64,000 nt of DNA. It comes from Erwinia billingiae Eb661 (lineage in GTDB: Bacteria; Pseudomonadota; Gammaproteobacteria; Enterobacterales; Enterobacteriaceae). A program made the translations under genes and the position numbers. The first letter of the stretch is position 1. Each line of letters starts with the position of its first letter. The notes below the pieces were generated by a model, which was not told the DNA's origin, searched no databases, and worked only from the letters and a program-made list of their open reading frames with translations. Below, one piece after another: positions 10,006 through 22,148 of the stretch. The stretch covers positions 4,526,001 through 4,590,000 of the forward strand of contig NC_014306.1 of the NCBI RefSeq assembly GCF_000196615.1. The letters are read 5' to 3'.

Positions 10006-13000
10006 TCACTTCGCGCTCTTTTCAACGGGCTTACGCAGCACTTCGTCAATCTGCGGCTTATCGATCGAGCCGGAAATATGGTAGCGAAGCACCGAAATTT
10101 TGTTCCACAGCGGACCGAGCACTTTGCTGGCGGCAAACACCGCCGCACCGACAATCGGATTGACCGCAAACGCTGCAGCCACACCGACGGTCGCGGAGAT
10201 CTCTGGTGCCACAACCGCTTCCATATCGATCTGGCGTTTCACCAGGTCCATTATGCCCTTCATCGCAATGTCAGCTTCCAACCCGTCCACCAGCAAATTG
10301 TCGGTGTGCATCACGCCCTTTTCAATCCAGGCCGTTCCGCTGATCGAGTCGTAATAGAAGCCCTGACTGAAGGTATCGCTGAAATCCAGCCGCATTTTGC
10401 GCAGCAGCGCATCGAAGCTGACCAGCCGCAGGAGCTGTCCGGCTCTGCCGGTATTCACATCGGCAATTTCACCGGCACCGAAATGCGACTTCAGCACGCC
10501 GCTTAAGGTTGCTTCTGACGGCTGCCACGGAGCGGACTGCCAGTGAAGATCGTAATCGATATTGAACGGCGAATTCCGCAGTGGCGTATTCACCCCAAAC
10601 CAGTTGGTGGCATCATTGATTTTTTTACCACTGAGCACGCCTTTTAAAGCCGTACGCTGGGCGCCAGGACGATTAACCCACTCGCCCTCGACTTTCAGCC
10701 GCGAGCTACCGGTATCAATCAGGCCATTTTTCAGGGTCAGCGTGTCGCTGGAATGGCTGACATCTGCCGCCATCCGGCCAAATTTCTGCCCGCGTATCCA
10801 GCATTCATCGCAGGTCAGTGCCAGCGCTGGCCAGCTGCTGAAATCAATCTTGCTGCTGTCGCCCGGCAGAGGAGAACCGCCTTCGGCGGAGGCCCATTCC
10901 GGATTGTAATAAAGGTAGTTGAGATGAGCAGCCCAGGGTGAGCGTTGGTTCATCTTCAACGTGCCGTTAATCTCTTTGCCCTTAGCCTGAATCTGCGTGT
11001 CTCCCGATACGGTCTCACTCAGCGTGGCTTCAAGATCGTGCCACAGCTGGCCACCCAGCGTCAGCGCTGGCGTGCGTAGGGTGATATTCCCCGGAATAAA
11101 CGCCCGGCTTTTAGTGGCCTGCTGCGAAGACGATCCACCTGCCGTTTTGCCTGTGCTTTGGCTGTTGAACAGCCCCAGCCAGGCTTCGCCATCCAGCGGA
11201 GGCAGATTCAGGACCATGCCGTCCGCCTCGGGGAGGGGAGGCAGACCTTTGCTGTTGTTCTCCCAGATTCCACGATCGATCTTCAACTGCTTGCCAAAGA
11301 GCCACTGGCTATTGAAGTGGCGGTTGCTGCCGACAGAACCGCTGAGGTTGAAACTTTTGAGGTCACCCTTGGCGCTGACTTTAACCGGCATCGCCACATT
11401 CCGCTCTTTATCCAACGGTGGAGGTAAGTGACTACTCACATTTTTCAGGTCACCGTCCAGTACAACCTGATAGTTTGCGCTGCCAGCGTGCGGCAAATTG
11501 ATCAGCACGTTGCTCTTCCAGCTGGCATCGCCGGTGAGTTTGTCACGGATCTGCGCAGGAACCACATCCATCTTGCCTGGCTGCCAATCCCCTTTAAGAT
11601 CAACGCCAATCTGGTAGTTCTTGTCGCCCTCAAGGGTGTTGAAGCTGACGTCCATCGGCTGCCCGAACCAGTTGGCCGTCATCGGGTCACTCTTCAGATC
11701 GCCATTATCGTAGGTAAAGTGGCCAGTCAGCTGCTTGATGGTGCTATCAAGCGGCTTGATGTACAGCGTGTTGTCCTTCAGATTCACATCGCCGGTGGCC
11801 CGGACCAGCTCGCCATCGAGCGGAATATCCAAATGTAAGCGACCACTCACATCGCCGCCAATCTGCAGCTCATCAAGCGCGGCACCCAGTGACGGTTTCA
11901 ATGGCGTCTGATTAAAGTAATCGCCAATCGCTTTGCCGGCACCGTTGATGTCAGCATCAATGATCAGCTTCTCTTTCAGATAATCCGGGATTACCGCCGA
12001 GATATTTCTGCCATCAACCTGCCCCAGTTTGGTGTGTTCGGCTTTCATAAACAGGCCGTCATTCACGAAGTCGAGGTTGATATCCAGATTTTGCAGATCC
12101 GGCCAGCCTGGCTGGAACTGGAAGGTTGATTGTTTCAGCGGCACCCAGACTTCAAACTGCCCGTCATTATGCTTGAACGGGAACAGTTGGGGGTTGCCGG
12201 CGAAAATCAGTGAGGCATTCTGCACCTGCCCGCCCTTAATGGCGCCGCTGAGGTAGTCCACCAGCGATTTGCCCATCAGCGGTTCAGGGAAGTAACGCCA
12301 GGCATCGCCGGCATCGGTCACATTGATGCCGGCCAGAATATCCAGTCGGGGCGCTTTGTCCTTCGGCTGGGCGTAGGTGAAGTCGCCTTTCGCCCACAGG
12401 GAACGCGCCTTCACATCTAACTGATGGCCTGCAAGGGTGAAGTGGTCGTTGGCGTACTGCCAGCTCAACGCCCCTGTGGCATGTTCTATTTCAAGCGGTG
12501 CCCGGAACATCGAACCGTAAGGTAAGGTGGCGTTGTTGACGTTGAAATCGACCTGCCCGTTCGCCACCGCACCGCTCACCGATCCACTGAAATGCGCCAT
12601 ACCGGGCAGCAGTTCCCAGTGTTGCCAGCTGAGATCCCGCCATTTGGCCTGGAAACGGCTCTGTTCAGGTTGTTGGACAGGAATATCCACCGCCAGCGCT
12701 TCAATGCGGCCTTTAGGTTGCAACGCACGCCAGTTTTGCAGCAGTGTTGGGGTCAGTTTGGCAAACAGAGGGATCAGCGGATCCAGCCGTTCCAGATCCA
12801 GCTGCGTGGCGCGCACGCGTACTTCTTCATTGTGATCCGGGCCTGGCAATACGCCATTCTCAGGCTGCCACATTCCCGACAGCTGGCCTTTGGGCCACGG
12901 GTGGCCGTCGGTCACCAGATTGGTCTGAGGAACCTCAATGCTCCAGCCGCTGTTGAAGCGGGCAATGTGCGCGGTAACGTTATCGACGGTCAGATGATGC

Positions 13001-13830
13001 TGCTGTTGGTCGCCCTTCCAGCTCGCGCCGCCTTTTTTCAGCTGAATATCGCCATCATAGATTTCACCCTCTTTCAGGCTCATCCACGCCGCCAGACTGA
13101 ATCGTGCACTGTCCAGGCTGGTATTATCGCGCATCCACTGGCCTAGCCAGGGTTTCACGTCGACATCATCCGCCTGCATCCACACCCGGCCGGTATCCAG
13201 ATAGCCGTTACTGTCGCTCAGATCCAGCCGCACCTGAATTTCACCATGCTGACCGTTAAAACTGGACAGGCTGACCACGCCTTCCGCACGGTGACGGTTT
13301 TTTTCGTTTAGCCAGGTGAGCTGAGGAACATCCAGTCGCGCAAGCTGACCGGAAAGGGTGACAAAGCTGATGTGACTGTCGCGGAGATCGAAATGATCGA
13401 ATTGACGAAGGAACAGATCGCTGAACTTACCCGGCTCCAGCTGCAATTTCTCACCGTTGCCTGAGGTTAACGGCTGACTGGTGGCCAGATTCAGTTGGTA
13501 GAAGGTCAGATTACGGAACTGCCAGCGCAGGTGGAGCATTGACTGCCAGATATCCAGCGCCAGCGTGATGCGTTGGGCTTTTAAGTCATCACCTTCTTTC
13601 AGGCTGACGTGCAAGTCGCGGATTTCCAGCACCGGGCCGAAGTTTTCCCAGGTGCCGTTCAGCGCACTGGCTTCCACCGGCATGCCGGCCACGGACGAAA
13701 TTTTTTCCAGCAGCGGTTCGCGCCAGCTGTTCAGATGCGGCATCACCAGACGCAGCCCACTGACCATCAGCGCAACAATCACCACGATGGTTGCGCCAGT
13801 CAGTAGCAGGATCCCTGGTAATCGCCTCAC
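10006..13830 (-). CDS. yhdP: AsmA/TamB-like envelope protein YhdP
   Basis: 1,274 residues (E. coli 1,266). YhdP is a very large inner-membrane-anchored periplasmic protein of the TamB/AsmA-like group; with TamB and YdbH it is implicated in moving phospholipids to the outer membrane and in envelope integrity. A single N-terminal membrane anchor (about residues 5-28, ILLLTGATIVVIVALMV) is followed by a long beta-rich repeat region that would form the hydrophobic groove, and a C-terminal AsmA-like segment (about 1,130-1,230). It starts 19 bp after rng and is likely part of the same transcript. No frameshift is seen over 3.8 kb. Confidence 0.94.
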   Translation of the reverse strand: MRRLPGILLLTGATIVVIVALMVSGLRLVMPHLNSWREPLLEKISSVAGMPVEASALNGTWENFGPVLEIRDLHVSLKEGDDLKAQRITLALDIWQSMLHLRWQFRNLTFYQLNLATSQPLTSGNGEKLQLEPGKFSDLFLRQFDHFDLRDSHISFVTLSGQLARLDVPQLTWLNEKNRHRAEGVVSLSSFNGQHGEIQVRLDLSDSNGYLDTGRVWMQADDVDVKPWLGQWMRDNTSLDSARFSLAAWMSLKEGEIYDGDIQLKKGGASWKGDQQQHHLTVDNVTAHIARFNSGWSIEVPQTNLVTDGHPWPKGQLSGMWQPENGVLPGPDHNEEVRVRATQLDLERLDPLIPLFAKLTPTLLQNWRALQPKGRIEALAVDIPVQQPEQSRFQAKWRDLSWQHWELLPGMAHFSGSVSGAVANGQVDFNVNNATLPYGSMFRAPLEIEHATGALSWQYANDHFTLAGHQLDVKARSLWAKGDFTYAQPKDKAPRLDILAGINVTDAGDAWRYFPEPLMGKSLVDYLSGAIKGGQVQNASLIFAGNPQLFPFKHNDGQFEVWVPLKQSTFQFQPGWPDLQNLDINLDFVNDGLFMKAEHTKLGQVDGRNISAVIPDYLKEKLIIDADINGAGKAIGDYFNQTPLKPSLGAALDELQIGGDVSGRLHLDIPLDGELVRATGDVNLKDNTLYIKPLDSTIKQLTGHFTYDNGDLKSDPMTANWFGQPMDVSFNTLEGDKNYQIGVDLKGDWQPGKMDVVPAQIRDKLTGDASWKSNVLINLPHAGSANYQVVLDGDLKNVSSHLPPPLDKERNVAMPVKVSAKGDLKSFNLSGSVGSNRHFNSQWLFGKQLKIDRGIWENNSKGLPPLPEADGMVLNLPPLDGEAWLGLFNSQSTGKTAGGSSSQQATKSRAFIPGNITLRTPALTLGGQLWHDLEATLSETVSGDTQIQAKGKEINGTLKMNQRSPWAAHLNYLYYNPEWASAEGGSPLPGDSSKIDFSSWPALALTCDECWIRGQKFGRMAADVSHSSDTLTLKNGLIDTGSSRLKVEGEWVNRPGAQRTALKGVLSGKKINDATNWFGVNTPLRNSPFNIDYDLHWQSAPWQPSEATLSGVLKSHFGAGEIADVNTGRAGQLLRLVSFDALLRKMRLDFSDTFSQGFYYDSISGTAWIEKGVMHTDNLLVDGLEADIAMKGIMDLVKRQIDMEAVVAPEISATVGVAAAFAVNPIVGAAVFAASKVLGPLWNKISVLRYHISGSIDKPQIDEVLRKPVEKSAK

Positions 13831-13849
13831 ACACTTCTCCTTGTGCTGG

Positions 13850-15319
13850 TCACATCATGATCACGTCAAACTGCTCCTGGGTATAGAGCGGTTCAACCTG
13901 GACTTTGACCTGCTTGCCAACGAAGATTTCTACTTCGGCCAGCGCGTGTGATTCTTCGGATTTCAGCGCTTCACCCACCGCAGGTGAAACGTATACCAGG
14001 AAGCGGTCCGAGTCATAAGCATGATGTACGCGAACAATTTCACGCATGATCTCATAACAGACCGTCTCAACCGTTTTCAGCGTGCCGCGTCCCTTACAGA
14101 CCGGGCAATCCTGGCAAAGCACATGTTCAATACTTTCCCGGGTGCGCTTACGCGTCATCTCCACCAGCCCAAGCTGGGAGAAGCCATGGATACCGCTTTT
14201 TACCCGGTCTTTACTCAGACCCTGCTCAAGGGAATGCAGCACGCGGCGTCGGTGATCTTCATTGGTCATATCGATAAAGTCGATGATGATAATGCCGCCG
14301 AGATTACGCAGACGTAACTGCCGGGCAATGGCATGCGTCGCTTCAATGTTGGTATTGAAGATGGTTTCATCAAGATTGCGATGGCCAACGAACGCGCCGG
14401 TATTGATGTCGATGGTGGTCATCGCTTCGGTTTGGTCGATGATCAGATAGCCACCGGACTTCAGCTCCACTTTGCGATCCAGCGAACGTTGGATCTCATT
14501 CTCAACGTCAAACAGATCGAAGATCGGTTGCTTGCCGGTATACAGTTCCAGTTTGGAGGTCATCTCCGGGATATATTCGCCGGTAAACTCCACCAGATGC
14601 TCGTAGGTCAGACGGGAGTCAATGCGGATCCGGTCGAGCGCTGCACCGGCAAAATCACGCAGGATGCGCTGGGATAAGGCCACTTCGCCATACAGGCGGC
14701 AGCGCGTTTGGTTGCGTTTTCTGCGCTCAATCACCTTGGTCCACAGGCGTTTCAGAAATGCCGCGTCAGACGCCAGCTCAACCTCACCCACACCTTCAGC
14801 CGCCGTACGGATGATGTAACCGCCCAGTTCGTCACAGTAAGCAGACACCACCTTTTTAAGACGGTCGCGCTCGGCTTCACTTTCAATACGCTGAGACACT
14901 CCCACGTGTGAGGCGCCAGGCATAAACACCAGATAGCGTGATGGCAGAGTGATGTCTGTGGTCAGGCGTGCGCCCTTGGTGCCCAGGGGATCTTTCACCA
15001 CCTGAACCACCAGGTCCTGCCCCTGTCGGACCAGCTCGGAGATATCGCGCACTGAGAAGTTTTTCTGTTCATCTCCGGCGACGCATTCCGTATGCGGCAT
15101 GATATCCGAGGCGTGCAGGAAGGCGGCCTTTTCCAGACCGATATCGACAAAAGCGGCCTGCATGCCGGGCAAAACACGGCTGACGCGCCCTTTATAAATA
15201 TTGCCCACAATCCCACGGCGCGCTTCGCGCTCGATATGGATTTCCTGCAGGATGCCGCCATCAATATAGGCTACACGCGTTTCCGAAGGGGTGATATTTA
15301 CCAGCAGTTCAGCGGTCAT
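13850..15319 (-). CDS. rng: Ribonuclease G
   Basis: 489 residues, the size of E. coli RNase G (CafA). This endoribonuclease of the RNase E/G family matures the 5' end of 16S rRNA and cleaves selected mRNAs. The N-terminal S1 domain lies at about residues 35-125 ([23 protein letters not shown]). The catalytic core has the magnesium-binding Asp in TTIDINTG and IIIDFIDM, and the zinc-link cysteines [11 protein letters not shown] near residue 405. Unlike RNase E it has no long C-terminal scaffold. Its start overlaps the end of yhdE by 11 bp, implying translational coupling. Confidence 0.97.
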   Translation of the reverse strand: MTAELLVNITPSETRVAYIDGGILQEIHIEREARRGIVGNIYKGRVSRVLPGMQAAFVDIGLEKAAFLHASDIMPHTECVAGDEQKNFSVRDISELVRQGQDLVVQVVKDPLGTKGARLTTDITLPSRYLVFMPGASHVGVSQRIESEAERDRLKKVVSAYCDELGGYIIRTAAEGVGEVELASDAAFLKRLWTKVIERRKRNQTRCRLYGEVALSQRILRDFAGAALDRIRIDSRLTYEHLVEFTGEYIPEMTSKLELYTGKQPIFDLFDVENEIQRSLDRKVELKSGGYLIIDQTEAMTTIDINTGAFVGHRNLDETIFNTNIEATHAIARQLRLRNLGGIIIIDFIDMTNEDHRRRVLHSLEQGLSKDRVKSGIHGFSQLGLVEMTRKRTRESIEHVLCQDCPVCKGRGTLKTVETVCYEIMREIVRVHHAYDSDRFLVYVSPAVGEALKSEESHALAEVEIFVGKQVKVQVEPLYTQEQFDVIMM

Positions 15320-15902
15320 GTTGTTCCCTTACCTCACGCAGTGACTGAAAATGGCTGAGTAACTCAGCGGTTTCAACCAACGGCAACCCGACCACTGCGT
15401 GATAGCTTCCATTAATTTTGCGAACAAAATTGCCTCCCAACCCCTGAATGCCATAGGCTCCGGCTTTATCCATCGGTTCACCGCTGGCAATGTAGGCGGC
15501 AATATCCTCAGCGGTTAAGGTACGAAAAGTGACGTCGGTGACCACCAGACAGTCCAGGATGCTCGCGTTATCTGCCAGCGCAACGGCGGTCAGTACCTGA
15601 TGCGTCTGACCAGACAGTTTAGTCAGTATTTTGGCGGCGTCAGCCTGATCTTCAGGTTTTTCCAGCACCTCACCGTTCAGCACCACAATGGTGTCTGCGC
15701 CAAGCACCGGCAGATCCCGTTCTGCCACGGCAACACCGGCCTGAGCTTTTTCACAGGCGAGACGGCGAACGTAGGCTTCAGCCTGCTCGTCCGGGCGTTT
15801 CAGTTCTTCAACTTGAGTAGAGAGGCGTTCAAAGCGCAGGCCAAGCTGCGTGAGCAGCTCGCGACGACGGGGAGAACCAGAGGCCAGATAAAGGGATACC
15901 AT
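15309..15902 (-). CDS. yhdE: Maf-family dTTP/UTP pyrophosphatase YhdE
   Basis: 197 residues, Maf/HAM1-like fold. E. coli YhdE hydrolyses dTTP, UTP and modified pyrimidine triphosphates to monophosphates (house cleaning), and family members were first linked to septum inhibition. Motifs: the N-terminal [10 protein letters not shown] phosphate loop, ADTIVVL with the metal Asp near residue 70, KLSGQTHQV, and [10 protein letters not shown] with catalytic Asp and Lys. It lies 8 bp after mreD and overlaps rng. Confidence 0.94.
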   Translation of the reverse strand: MVSLYLASGSPRRRELLTQLGLRFERLSTQVEELKRPDEQAEAYVRRLACEKAQAGVAVAERDLPVLGADTIVVLNGEVLEKPEDQADAAKILTKLSGQTHQVLTAVALADNASILDCLVVTDVTFRTLTAEDIAAYIASGEPMDKAGAYGIQGLGGNFVRKINGSYHAVVGLPLVETAELLSHFQSLREVREQHDR

Positions 15903-15910
15903 AATCGTCC

Positions 15911-16399
15911 TTATTGTACGGCAAACTGGCGGCGTATTTTTCTCATCAACAAGAACAGCCAGGGCCAGAGGATACCGTCTACTACGCTACTCCAGAAAAT
16001 TTCCGGTCGGAATGAGACGTTTATCACTAAAAATTCAGCCCAAAATACAATGACATCCATTGCCAGCGACAGCACCATGACCATCAGCGCCTGTTGCCAG
16101 AGCGCGAGGTTACGGAACAGTTGGAATTTGAACGCCACCAGATAAGCCACGATGCTGAAAGCCAGAGCACGAACGCCCAGCGTCGAGCCAGAGATAAGAT
16201 CCATTATAGAACCCATCACAAAGCCCGTGCCGACATTCACACGATGAGGCAGAGCCAACACCCAGTAAATCAGGATCAGAAGAAGCCATGACGGCCTGAA
16301 CATAAAGAACTGTTCAGGCCACGGCATAATTTGTAATACCAGTGCGACCAGGAACGACAGCCAGATAACCCAACGCCCATGGCTGCGATAACTGCTCAA
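15911..16399 (-). CDS. mreD: Rod shape-determining protein MreD
   Basis: 162 residues (E. coli 162). An integral inner-membrane protein with about five hydrophobic segments, part of the Rod complex (MreBCD, RodA, PBP2, RodZ) that directs side-wall peptidoglycan synthesis. It has the family's basic start ([13 protein letters not shown]) and conserved LDLISG-like segment ([14 protein letters not shown]). Its ATG overlaps the mreC stop codon by 4 bp. Confidence 0.95.
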   Translation of the reverse strand: MSSYRSHGRWVIWLSFLVALVLQIMPWPEQFFMFRPSWLLLILIYWVLALPHRVNVGTGFVMGSIMDLISGSTLGVRALAFSIVAYLVAFKFQLFRNLALWQQALMVMVLSLAMDVIVFWAEFLVINVSFRPEIFWSSVVDGILWPWLFLLMRKIRRQFAVQ

Positions 16400-17445
16400 G
16401 GATGGCCTCCGCGGGCAGCAGGCGCGGCCTGGCGACCCGCAGAAGAAGGCGCGGCAGGAACAGCGGTTTGACCGGAAGCAGCAGGAACGGATCCCGCAGG
16501 TTGCCCCGGTGCGGGCGGTCCCATCAGTTCATTCGCGGCAGGCAGAACCTGCGGCATCATCTGCATCAGTCGCTCATTGGCCACCCGGTGCACTTCATTC
16601 GGCGCCATTGGCATCGTGCCATTACGATCGGCGCCCCAAAGCAGCAACAGATAGCGCAGACGCTGTAAACCTGCGGTAGGTCGGGCCTGGATCACGGTGT
16701 AAGCGCGCTGGGTATCAAGCTTGACGGAAGAGACCACGCCAACAGGATAGCCTTCAGGGAAACGGCCGCCCAGTCCGGAGGTCACCAACACATCGCCAAC
16801 GCGAATGTCGGTGTTACCTGGCAGGTGTTCCAGCTGCAAGTCTTCAGTACAGCCGTTGCCCGCCGCGATCACCCGTATATCGTTACGCAGTACCTGAATA
16901 GGCAAGGCATGGGACGAGTCACAGATCAGCATCACCCGGCTGGTGATTTTACCCACGGCAACCACCTGCCCGACCACACCTTTATCACTGATCACCGGCT
17001 GGCCTTCGTAAACGCCGTTCACGCTGCCTTTATCAATTACCACCTGGTCGGTGTAGGGATCGGTACCGGTGGAGATCACCTGAGTGACCATCTTGTGCTC
17101 GTCCTGACGCAGAGGGGAACCCAACAGTTCGCGGAGACGGGCATTTTCCTGCTTAAACTGACCCAGCATCAGCAATTCGCTGTTCTTGAGCATCAGTTCG
17201 CGCTGTAAGCCTTTGTTTTCCAGTTCGAGCTGCTGGCGAGAGGCCAGTGTTTCAGAAACACTGTCCAGAATTTGACGTGGCCCGTTGGCCAGAAAATAGA
17301 ATGGGCTGACCGCCGTATCCATATAGGTGCGTATCTGGCTGAAAGCGCCCATACGACTGTCGGCGACAATCACGCCTATAGCCACAATAACCGCTAAAAA
17401 TAAGCGTAACTGCAGGGAAGGTCCCCTGCTGAAGATCGGCTTCAT
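16396..17445 (-). CDS. mreC: Rod shape-determining protein MreC
   Basis: 349 residues. MreC is a bitopic inner-membrane protein of the Rod complex: a short cytoplasmic start, one membrane helix (about residues 12-28), a coiled coil (about 65-110, rich in Glu, Gln and Leu), then a periplasmic double beta-barrel domain. The tail after about residue 300 is unusually rich in Ala, Pro, Gly and Ser, probably disordered; such tails vary among enterobacteria. A terminator-like hairpin separates it from mreB. Confidence 0.95.
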   Translation of the reverse strand: MKPIFSRGPSLQLRLFLAVIVAIGVIVADSRMGAFSQIRTYMDTAVSPFYFLANGPRQILDSVSETLASRQQLELENKGLQRELMLKNSELLMLGQFKQENARLRELLGSPLRQDEHKMVTQVISTGTDPYTDQVVIDKGSVNGVYEGQPVISDKGVVGQVVAVGKITSRVMLICDSSHALPIQVLRNDIRVIAAGNGCTEDLQLEHLPGNTDIRVGDVLVTSGLGGRFPEGYPVGVVSSVKLDTQRAYTVIQARPTAGLQRLRYLLLLWGADRNGTMPMAPNEVHRVANERLMQMMPQVLPAANELMGPPAPGQPAGSVPAASGQTAVPAAPSSAGRQAAPAARGGHP

Positions 17446-17469
17446 AAACTCGGCGTATTCCTCGACATC

Positions 17470-17509
17470 TTAAAAAAGGAGTGCAGGACAGAGCGTACCT
17501 ACACTCCTT
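17470..17509 (-). terminator. Terminator/attenuator between mreB and mreC
   Basis: On the minus strand, AAGGAGTG pairs with CACTCCTT (17502-17509 with 17476-17483); inside, AGG/CCT extend the stem after one wobble pair. The 3' arm runs directly into TTTTTT. It lies 7 bp after the mreB stop and about 30 bp before mreC, so it should end a large share of mreB transcripts and lower mreCD expression relative to mreB. Confidence 0.75.
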
Positions 17510-17516
17510 AAGCAAA

Positions 17517-18874
<1,358 letters not shown>

Positions 18875-20824
18875 TTAAACTTGATATCTTTGCGAATATT
18901 TTTTTACGCCGGTGTTTAGCGGCTGCGACGGCGCGATGAAATCGCCCTGACCACCCGCCACACCTAGCTCCGCAAGGATTTGCCACTCGCCTCTGGTGCG
19001 GACACCCGCCGCGAAAACCTGGGTAGAAGTCCTGGTACAGCTCTCCAGAAGACTCCTGACAAACAGCTGATTCTCTGTACGACGCTCGATGTTTCTTACC
19101 AGGGCAGGATGCAGCTTAATCAGCTCCACCTCAAACTGCCTGATATAAGCCGTACTGACCACCGTCAGGCCCGCCTGATTAATCGCAATTCGACAGCCAA
19201 AACCCTTCAACAATCGAAACGCAGAACCCAAACGGCTGATGTGTTGACACACATCTGCTTCTGCAAGTTCAAATAAAATGTGGTTTCTTTGCAATTTAGT
19301 GCATTGCAGCAGCATATCCCTGAGCCAAATCTGAAAAGGACGCTGCATAAGGGCATCAACGGTCAGCGGAATGGCGAAGGTTTCCTCTGGCCAAATCGGC
19401 AACAGCGACAGGATGCGGGTGACTAACTGACGGTCGTATCCTTCGGCCATGCCTAACTGCTGAACGAAAGGCAGATACTCGGCTGAGAGCAGCTCCTTCT
19501 CGCCATCATAGATACGCGGCATCATTTCCCGATGATGAACGGTCCCATCAAGGGTCACTGCGGGTTTCAGATACAGTCTTGGGCCGCCACGGTGCAGGGT
19601 ATTTTCCAGCAGCGTGCGCCATTTAACGCTGCCGCGGGTGAACTCTTGCTGCGGCGCTTCACCCACCGACCAGTTGTTGCCACCCAGTAAAGCGGCATGT
19701 CGGGTAGCCAGTTCAACGTTTTCCATTACCTGCTGCGTTTCCTGCCCGCTGTGCCAGGCGCTGATACCGATGTGGATAATATCCTCGCGATCCAACATTC
19801 GCGTCGGCGGCAGCGCATCCACGGCATGAATAAGCTGGGAAGCAATGCTGTCGGCATCTTTCAGGCTGCGATGAGGAAGGAGAACGGCAAAATCACTGCG
19901 GAAATAGCGCGCCAGCAAGGCGCCGGGATAACGCATCACAAAGGTGGATAACAGGTTCACCAGCGCAAACAGATAGTCTTTGGTCTGGTTATGTCCCCAG
20001 TTATCCCGCAGCGTGTCAAAGTCCGGCAGACGGATCATCATTACCATGCCGTGCGTGCCACCGGTTTCGGTATCCTCCAGCATGGTCGCCAGTTGGTTAT
20101 CAAAGAACAGGCGATTGTTCAGCCCGGTGGTCGCGTCCTGCGCGGCAAACGTCCGGATTAAAGTATCAATGCGCGTGCGCTGCTCGCCCGCTTCCTGCAG
20201 GTCTGCCAGCAGTAAATCGATAGCGCTACTGGCCTTGGGTGGCCACTCATGTACCGTCCCCGCCCTTACCGTGCCTCTCTCTCCTTTAATCACCTTGCCG
20301 GCTCTGACCTCAAGCCGCTCCATGCCCTGAAGCTGCCGGTTAAGCCAGCGATGCGTCACGATCAGCAGCGTGGTCATGATCGCCACTATCGCGATGACCA
20401 CGCTAAGAATGAAGGCGCCGATAAACGATTTCAGCCAGGTTTCGGTTGAATCGACCCACTGAACATGGAGGCGGTAACCCGGATGTTTTGGCAGCGGAAG
20501 GACGGTGTCGCGATACTGGTTTTGTTCATCATCCAGTACCGGATCCTGATGATGCACGAGGGTTAACCGGGTTTGATCACCTTGCATCAGCTCGGTGCGA
20601 ACAATTTGCAGTGGCCCCATCACTTTGCTTAGCCACTGAGCAACCTGTTCGGGTGACTCACTTTGCAGCGCGGTATCCACATCGCCAGCCATCAGTTCAA
20701 GCCGGTGTTCACTTCTCTGCGTGCTGAGGTAAAAAAAACTCATAATGCAGCCCACCAGCATCAGTAACATCGCCAGTGCGCTCAGTAAGGTGATCATCGT
20801 CGAAAGTTTGGTGGTTAATCGCAT
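18875..20824 (-). CDS. csrD: CsrD, RNase E targeting factor with degenerate GGDEF and EAL domains
   Basis: 649 residues (E. coli 646). In E. coli CsrD (YhdA) triggers RNase E decay of the small RNAs CsrB and CsrC and so frees the translational regulator CsrA; it has no cyclic-di-GMP activity. Two membrane helices (about 7-30 and 135-160) flank a periplasmic loop; then a HAMP-like region, a GGDEF-type domain in which the signature is degenerate (RSDF), and an EAL-type domain with HREMM in place of EAL. Both degenerate motifs fit CsrD rather than an active cyclase or esterase. The ATG at 20824 (MRLTTK) matches the E. coli start; an ATG nine bases further up is an alternative. Confidence 0.95.
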   Translation of the reverse strand: MRLTTKLSTMITLLSALAMLLMLVGCIMSFFYLSTQRSEHRLELMAGDVDTALQSESPEQVAQWLSKVMGPLQIVRTELMQGDQTRLTLVHHQDPVLDDEQNQYRDTVLPLPKHPGYRLHVQWVDSTETWLKSFIGAFILSVVIAIVAIMTTLLIVTHRWLNRQLQGMERLEVRAGKVIKGERGTVRAGTVHEWPPKASSAIDLLLADLQEAGEQRTRIDTLIRTFAAQDATTGLNNRLFFDNQLATMLEDTETGGTHGMVMMIRLPDFDTLRDNWGHNQTKDYLFALVNLLSTFVMRYPGALLARYFRSDFAVLLPHRSLKDADSIASQLIHAVDALPPTRMLDREDIIHIGISAWHSGQETQQVMENVELATRHAALLGGNNWSVGEAPQQEFTRGSVKWRTLLENTLHRGGPRLYLKPAVTLDGTVHHREMMPRIYDGEKELLSAEYLPFVQQLGMAEGYDRQLVTRILSLLPIWPEETFAIPLTVDALMQRPFQIWLRDMLLQCTKLQRNHILFELAEADVCQHISRLGSAFRLLKGFGCRIAINQAGLTVVSTAYIRQFEVELIKLHPALVRNIERRTENQLFVRSLLESCTRTSTQVFAAGVRTRGEWQILAELGVAGGQGDFIAPSQPLNTGVKKYSQRYQV

Positions 20825-21141
20825 CCCTGTGCCCATCACTGCGGATAAAGTAACGCATTTCGCGCCCTGAACCCGTGCCGAATAAATGTATGACTCTCCG
20901 CTGCCCAAAATCAGACCGCCACTGAAAGTACCATATCCTGGCGGGCGTTGACCTGGCGGATGTCAGATTAATGACCCGCCCTGCGAGTATACGTGTCTCC
21001 GCGTTTGCCTGACGTTTCACCGTTCATTTTCGGGTGATTCTCATTCCAGGAAATTTCACATTTTTCGTCCTTTATTCGCGCAAAGCCGACTCTTTGGTCA
21101 TGCTAACAGGAAGAGAAGAACGAGCCTGTGGAGGCCGCCTG
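20825..21141. other. csrD/msrP divergent intergenic region
   Basis: 317 bp without a credible gene; it must contain the csrD and msrP promoters. An open frame extends msrP upstream to 21034, but the extension would precede and disrupt the twin-arginine signal. I see no repeat or dyad that I can assign. Confidence 0.5.
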
Positions 21142-22146
21142 ATGAAGCCCTTTGATAAACTTACCGAACGCGATGTTACCCCCGAGAGCATTTTTAACGC
21201 CCGTCGCCGCGAGTTGCTGAAAACGCTGGGTATTAGCGCGGCGGCGTTATCGCTGCCCTCTGCGGCTCACGCCGACGTCTTGTCCTGGTTTAAAGGCAAC
21301 GACCGCCCTAAAGCGCCTTCTGGAAAACCCCTCGACTTCAGCAAACCCGCTCAGTATCAGGCCGATTTAGCCCTGACGCCGGAAGATAAAGTCACCGGCT
21401 ACAACAACTATTATGAGTTTGGCCTCGATAAGGCCGATCCTGCGGCTAACGCCGGAACGTTGAAAACCGACGACTGGAAAATTGAAATCGGCGGCGAAGT
21501 CGCAAAACCACTGACGCTATCCATGGACGATATTTTCAAACGCTTCCCGCTTGAACAGCGTATTTACCGGATGCGTTGTGTTGAAGCATGGTCGATGGTC
21601 GTGCCCTGGATTGGTTTTGAATTGCGTAAATTGCTGAAAGCCGCCGAACCCACCAGCAACGCGCGTTATGTGGCGTTCCAGACCATTTACGCACCGGATG
21701 AGATGCCAGGCCAGAAAGATCGTTTTATTGGCGGCGGTATCGACTATCCCTACGTTGAAGGATTGCGCCTTGATGAGGCCATGCACCCTCTGACGATGCT
21801 GACCACCGGGGTTTATGGTAAAGCGCTGCCCCCGCAAAATGGTGCACCTGTTCGACTGACCGTGCCGTGGAAATACGGTTTTAAAGGCATCAAATCGATT
21901 GTCAAAATCACCCTGGTCAAAGATATGCCGCCAACCACCTGGAATCAGCTCGCCTCTAACGAGTATGGTTTTTACGGCAATGTGAACCCGCACGTGGACC
22001 ATCCTCGCTGGTCGCAGGCGACAGAGCGCTTTATTGGTTCAGGTGGCATTCTCGATGTCAAACGCCAGCCTACCTTGCTGTTTAACGGCTATGCGGATCA
22101 GGTGGCTTCTTTATACCGTGGGTTGGATCTGCGGGAGAATTTCTAG
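21142..22146 (+). CDS. msrP: Periplasmic methionine sulfoxide reductase catalytic subunit MsrP
   Basis: 334 residues, the E. coli length (YedY). MsrP is a molybdopterin enzyme that repairs methionine sulfoxide in periplasmic proteins damaged by hypochlorite. A twin-arginine signal ([11 protein letters not shown], then the hydrophobic stretch [14 protein letters not shown] with cleavage near residue 44) shows Tat export. The molybdenum ligand is Cys146 in YRMRCVEAW. The start at 21142 gives a normal Tat leader. msrQ begins immediately after the stop codon. In E. coli the pair lies elsewhere (with msrP controlled by the HprRS system); no two-component genes are adjacent here. Confidence 0.96.
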   Translation: MKPFDKLTERDVTPESIFNARRRELLKTLGISAAALSLPSAAHADVLSWFKGNDRPKAPSGKPLDFSKPAQYQADLALTPEDKVTGYNNYYEFGLDKADPAANAGTLKTDDWKIEIGGEVAKPLTLSMDDIFKRFPLEQRIYRMRCVEAWSMVVPWIGFELRKLLKAAEPTSNARYVAFQTIYAPDEMPGQKDRFIGGGIDYPYVEGLRLDEAMHPLTMLTTGVYGKALPPQNGAPVRLTVPWKYGFKGIKSIVKITLVKDMPPTTWNQLASNEYGFYGNVNPHVDHPRWSQATERFIGSGGILDVKRQPTLLFNGYADQVASLYRGLDLRENF

Positions 22147-22148
22147 TG

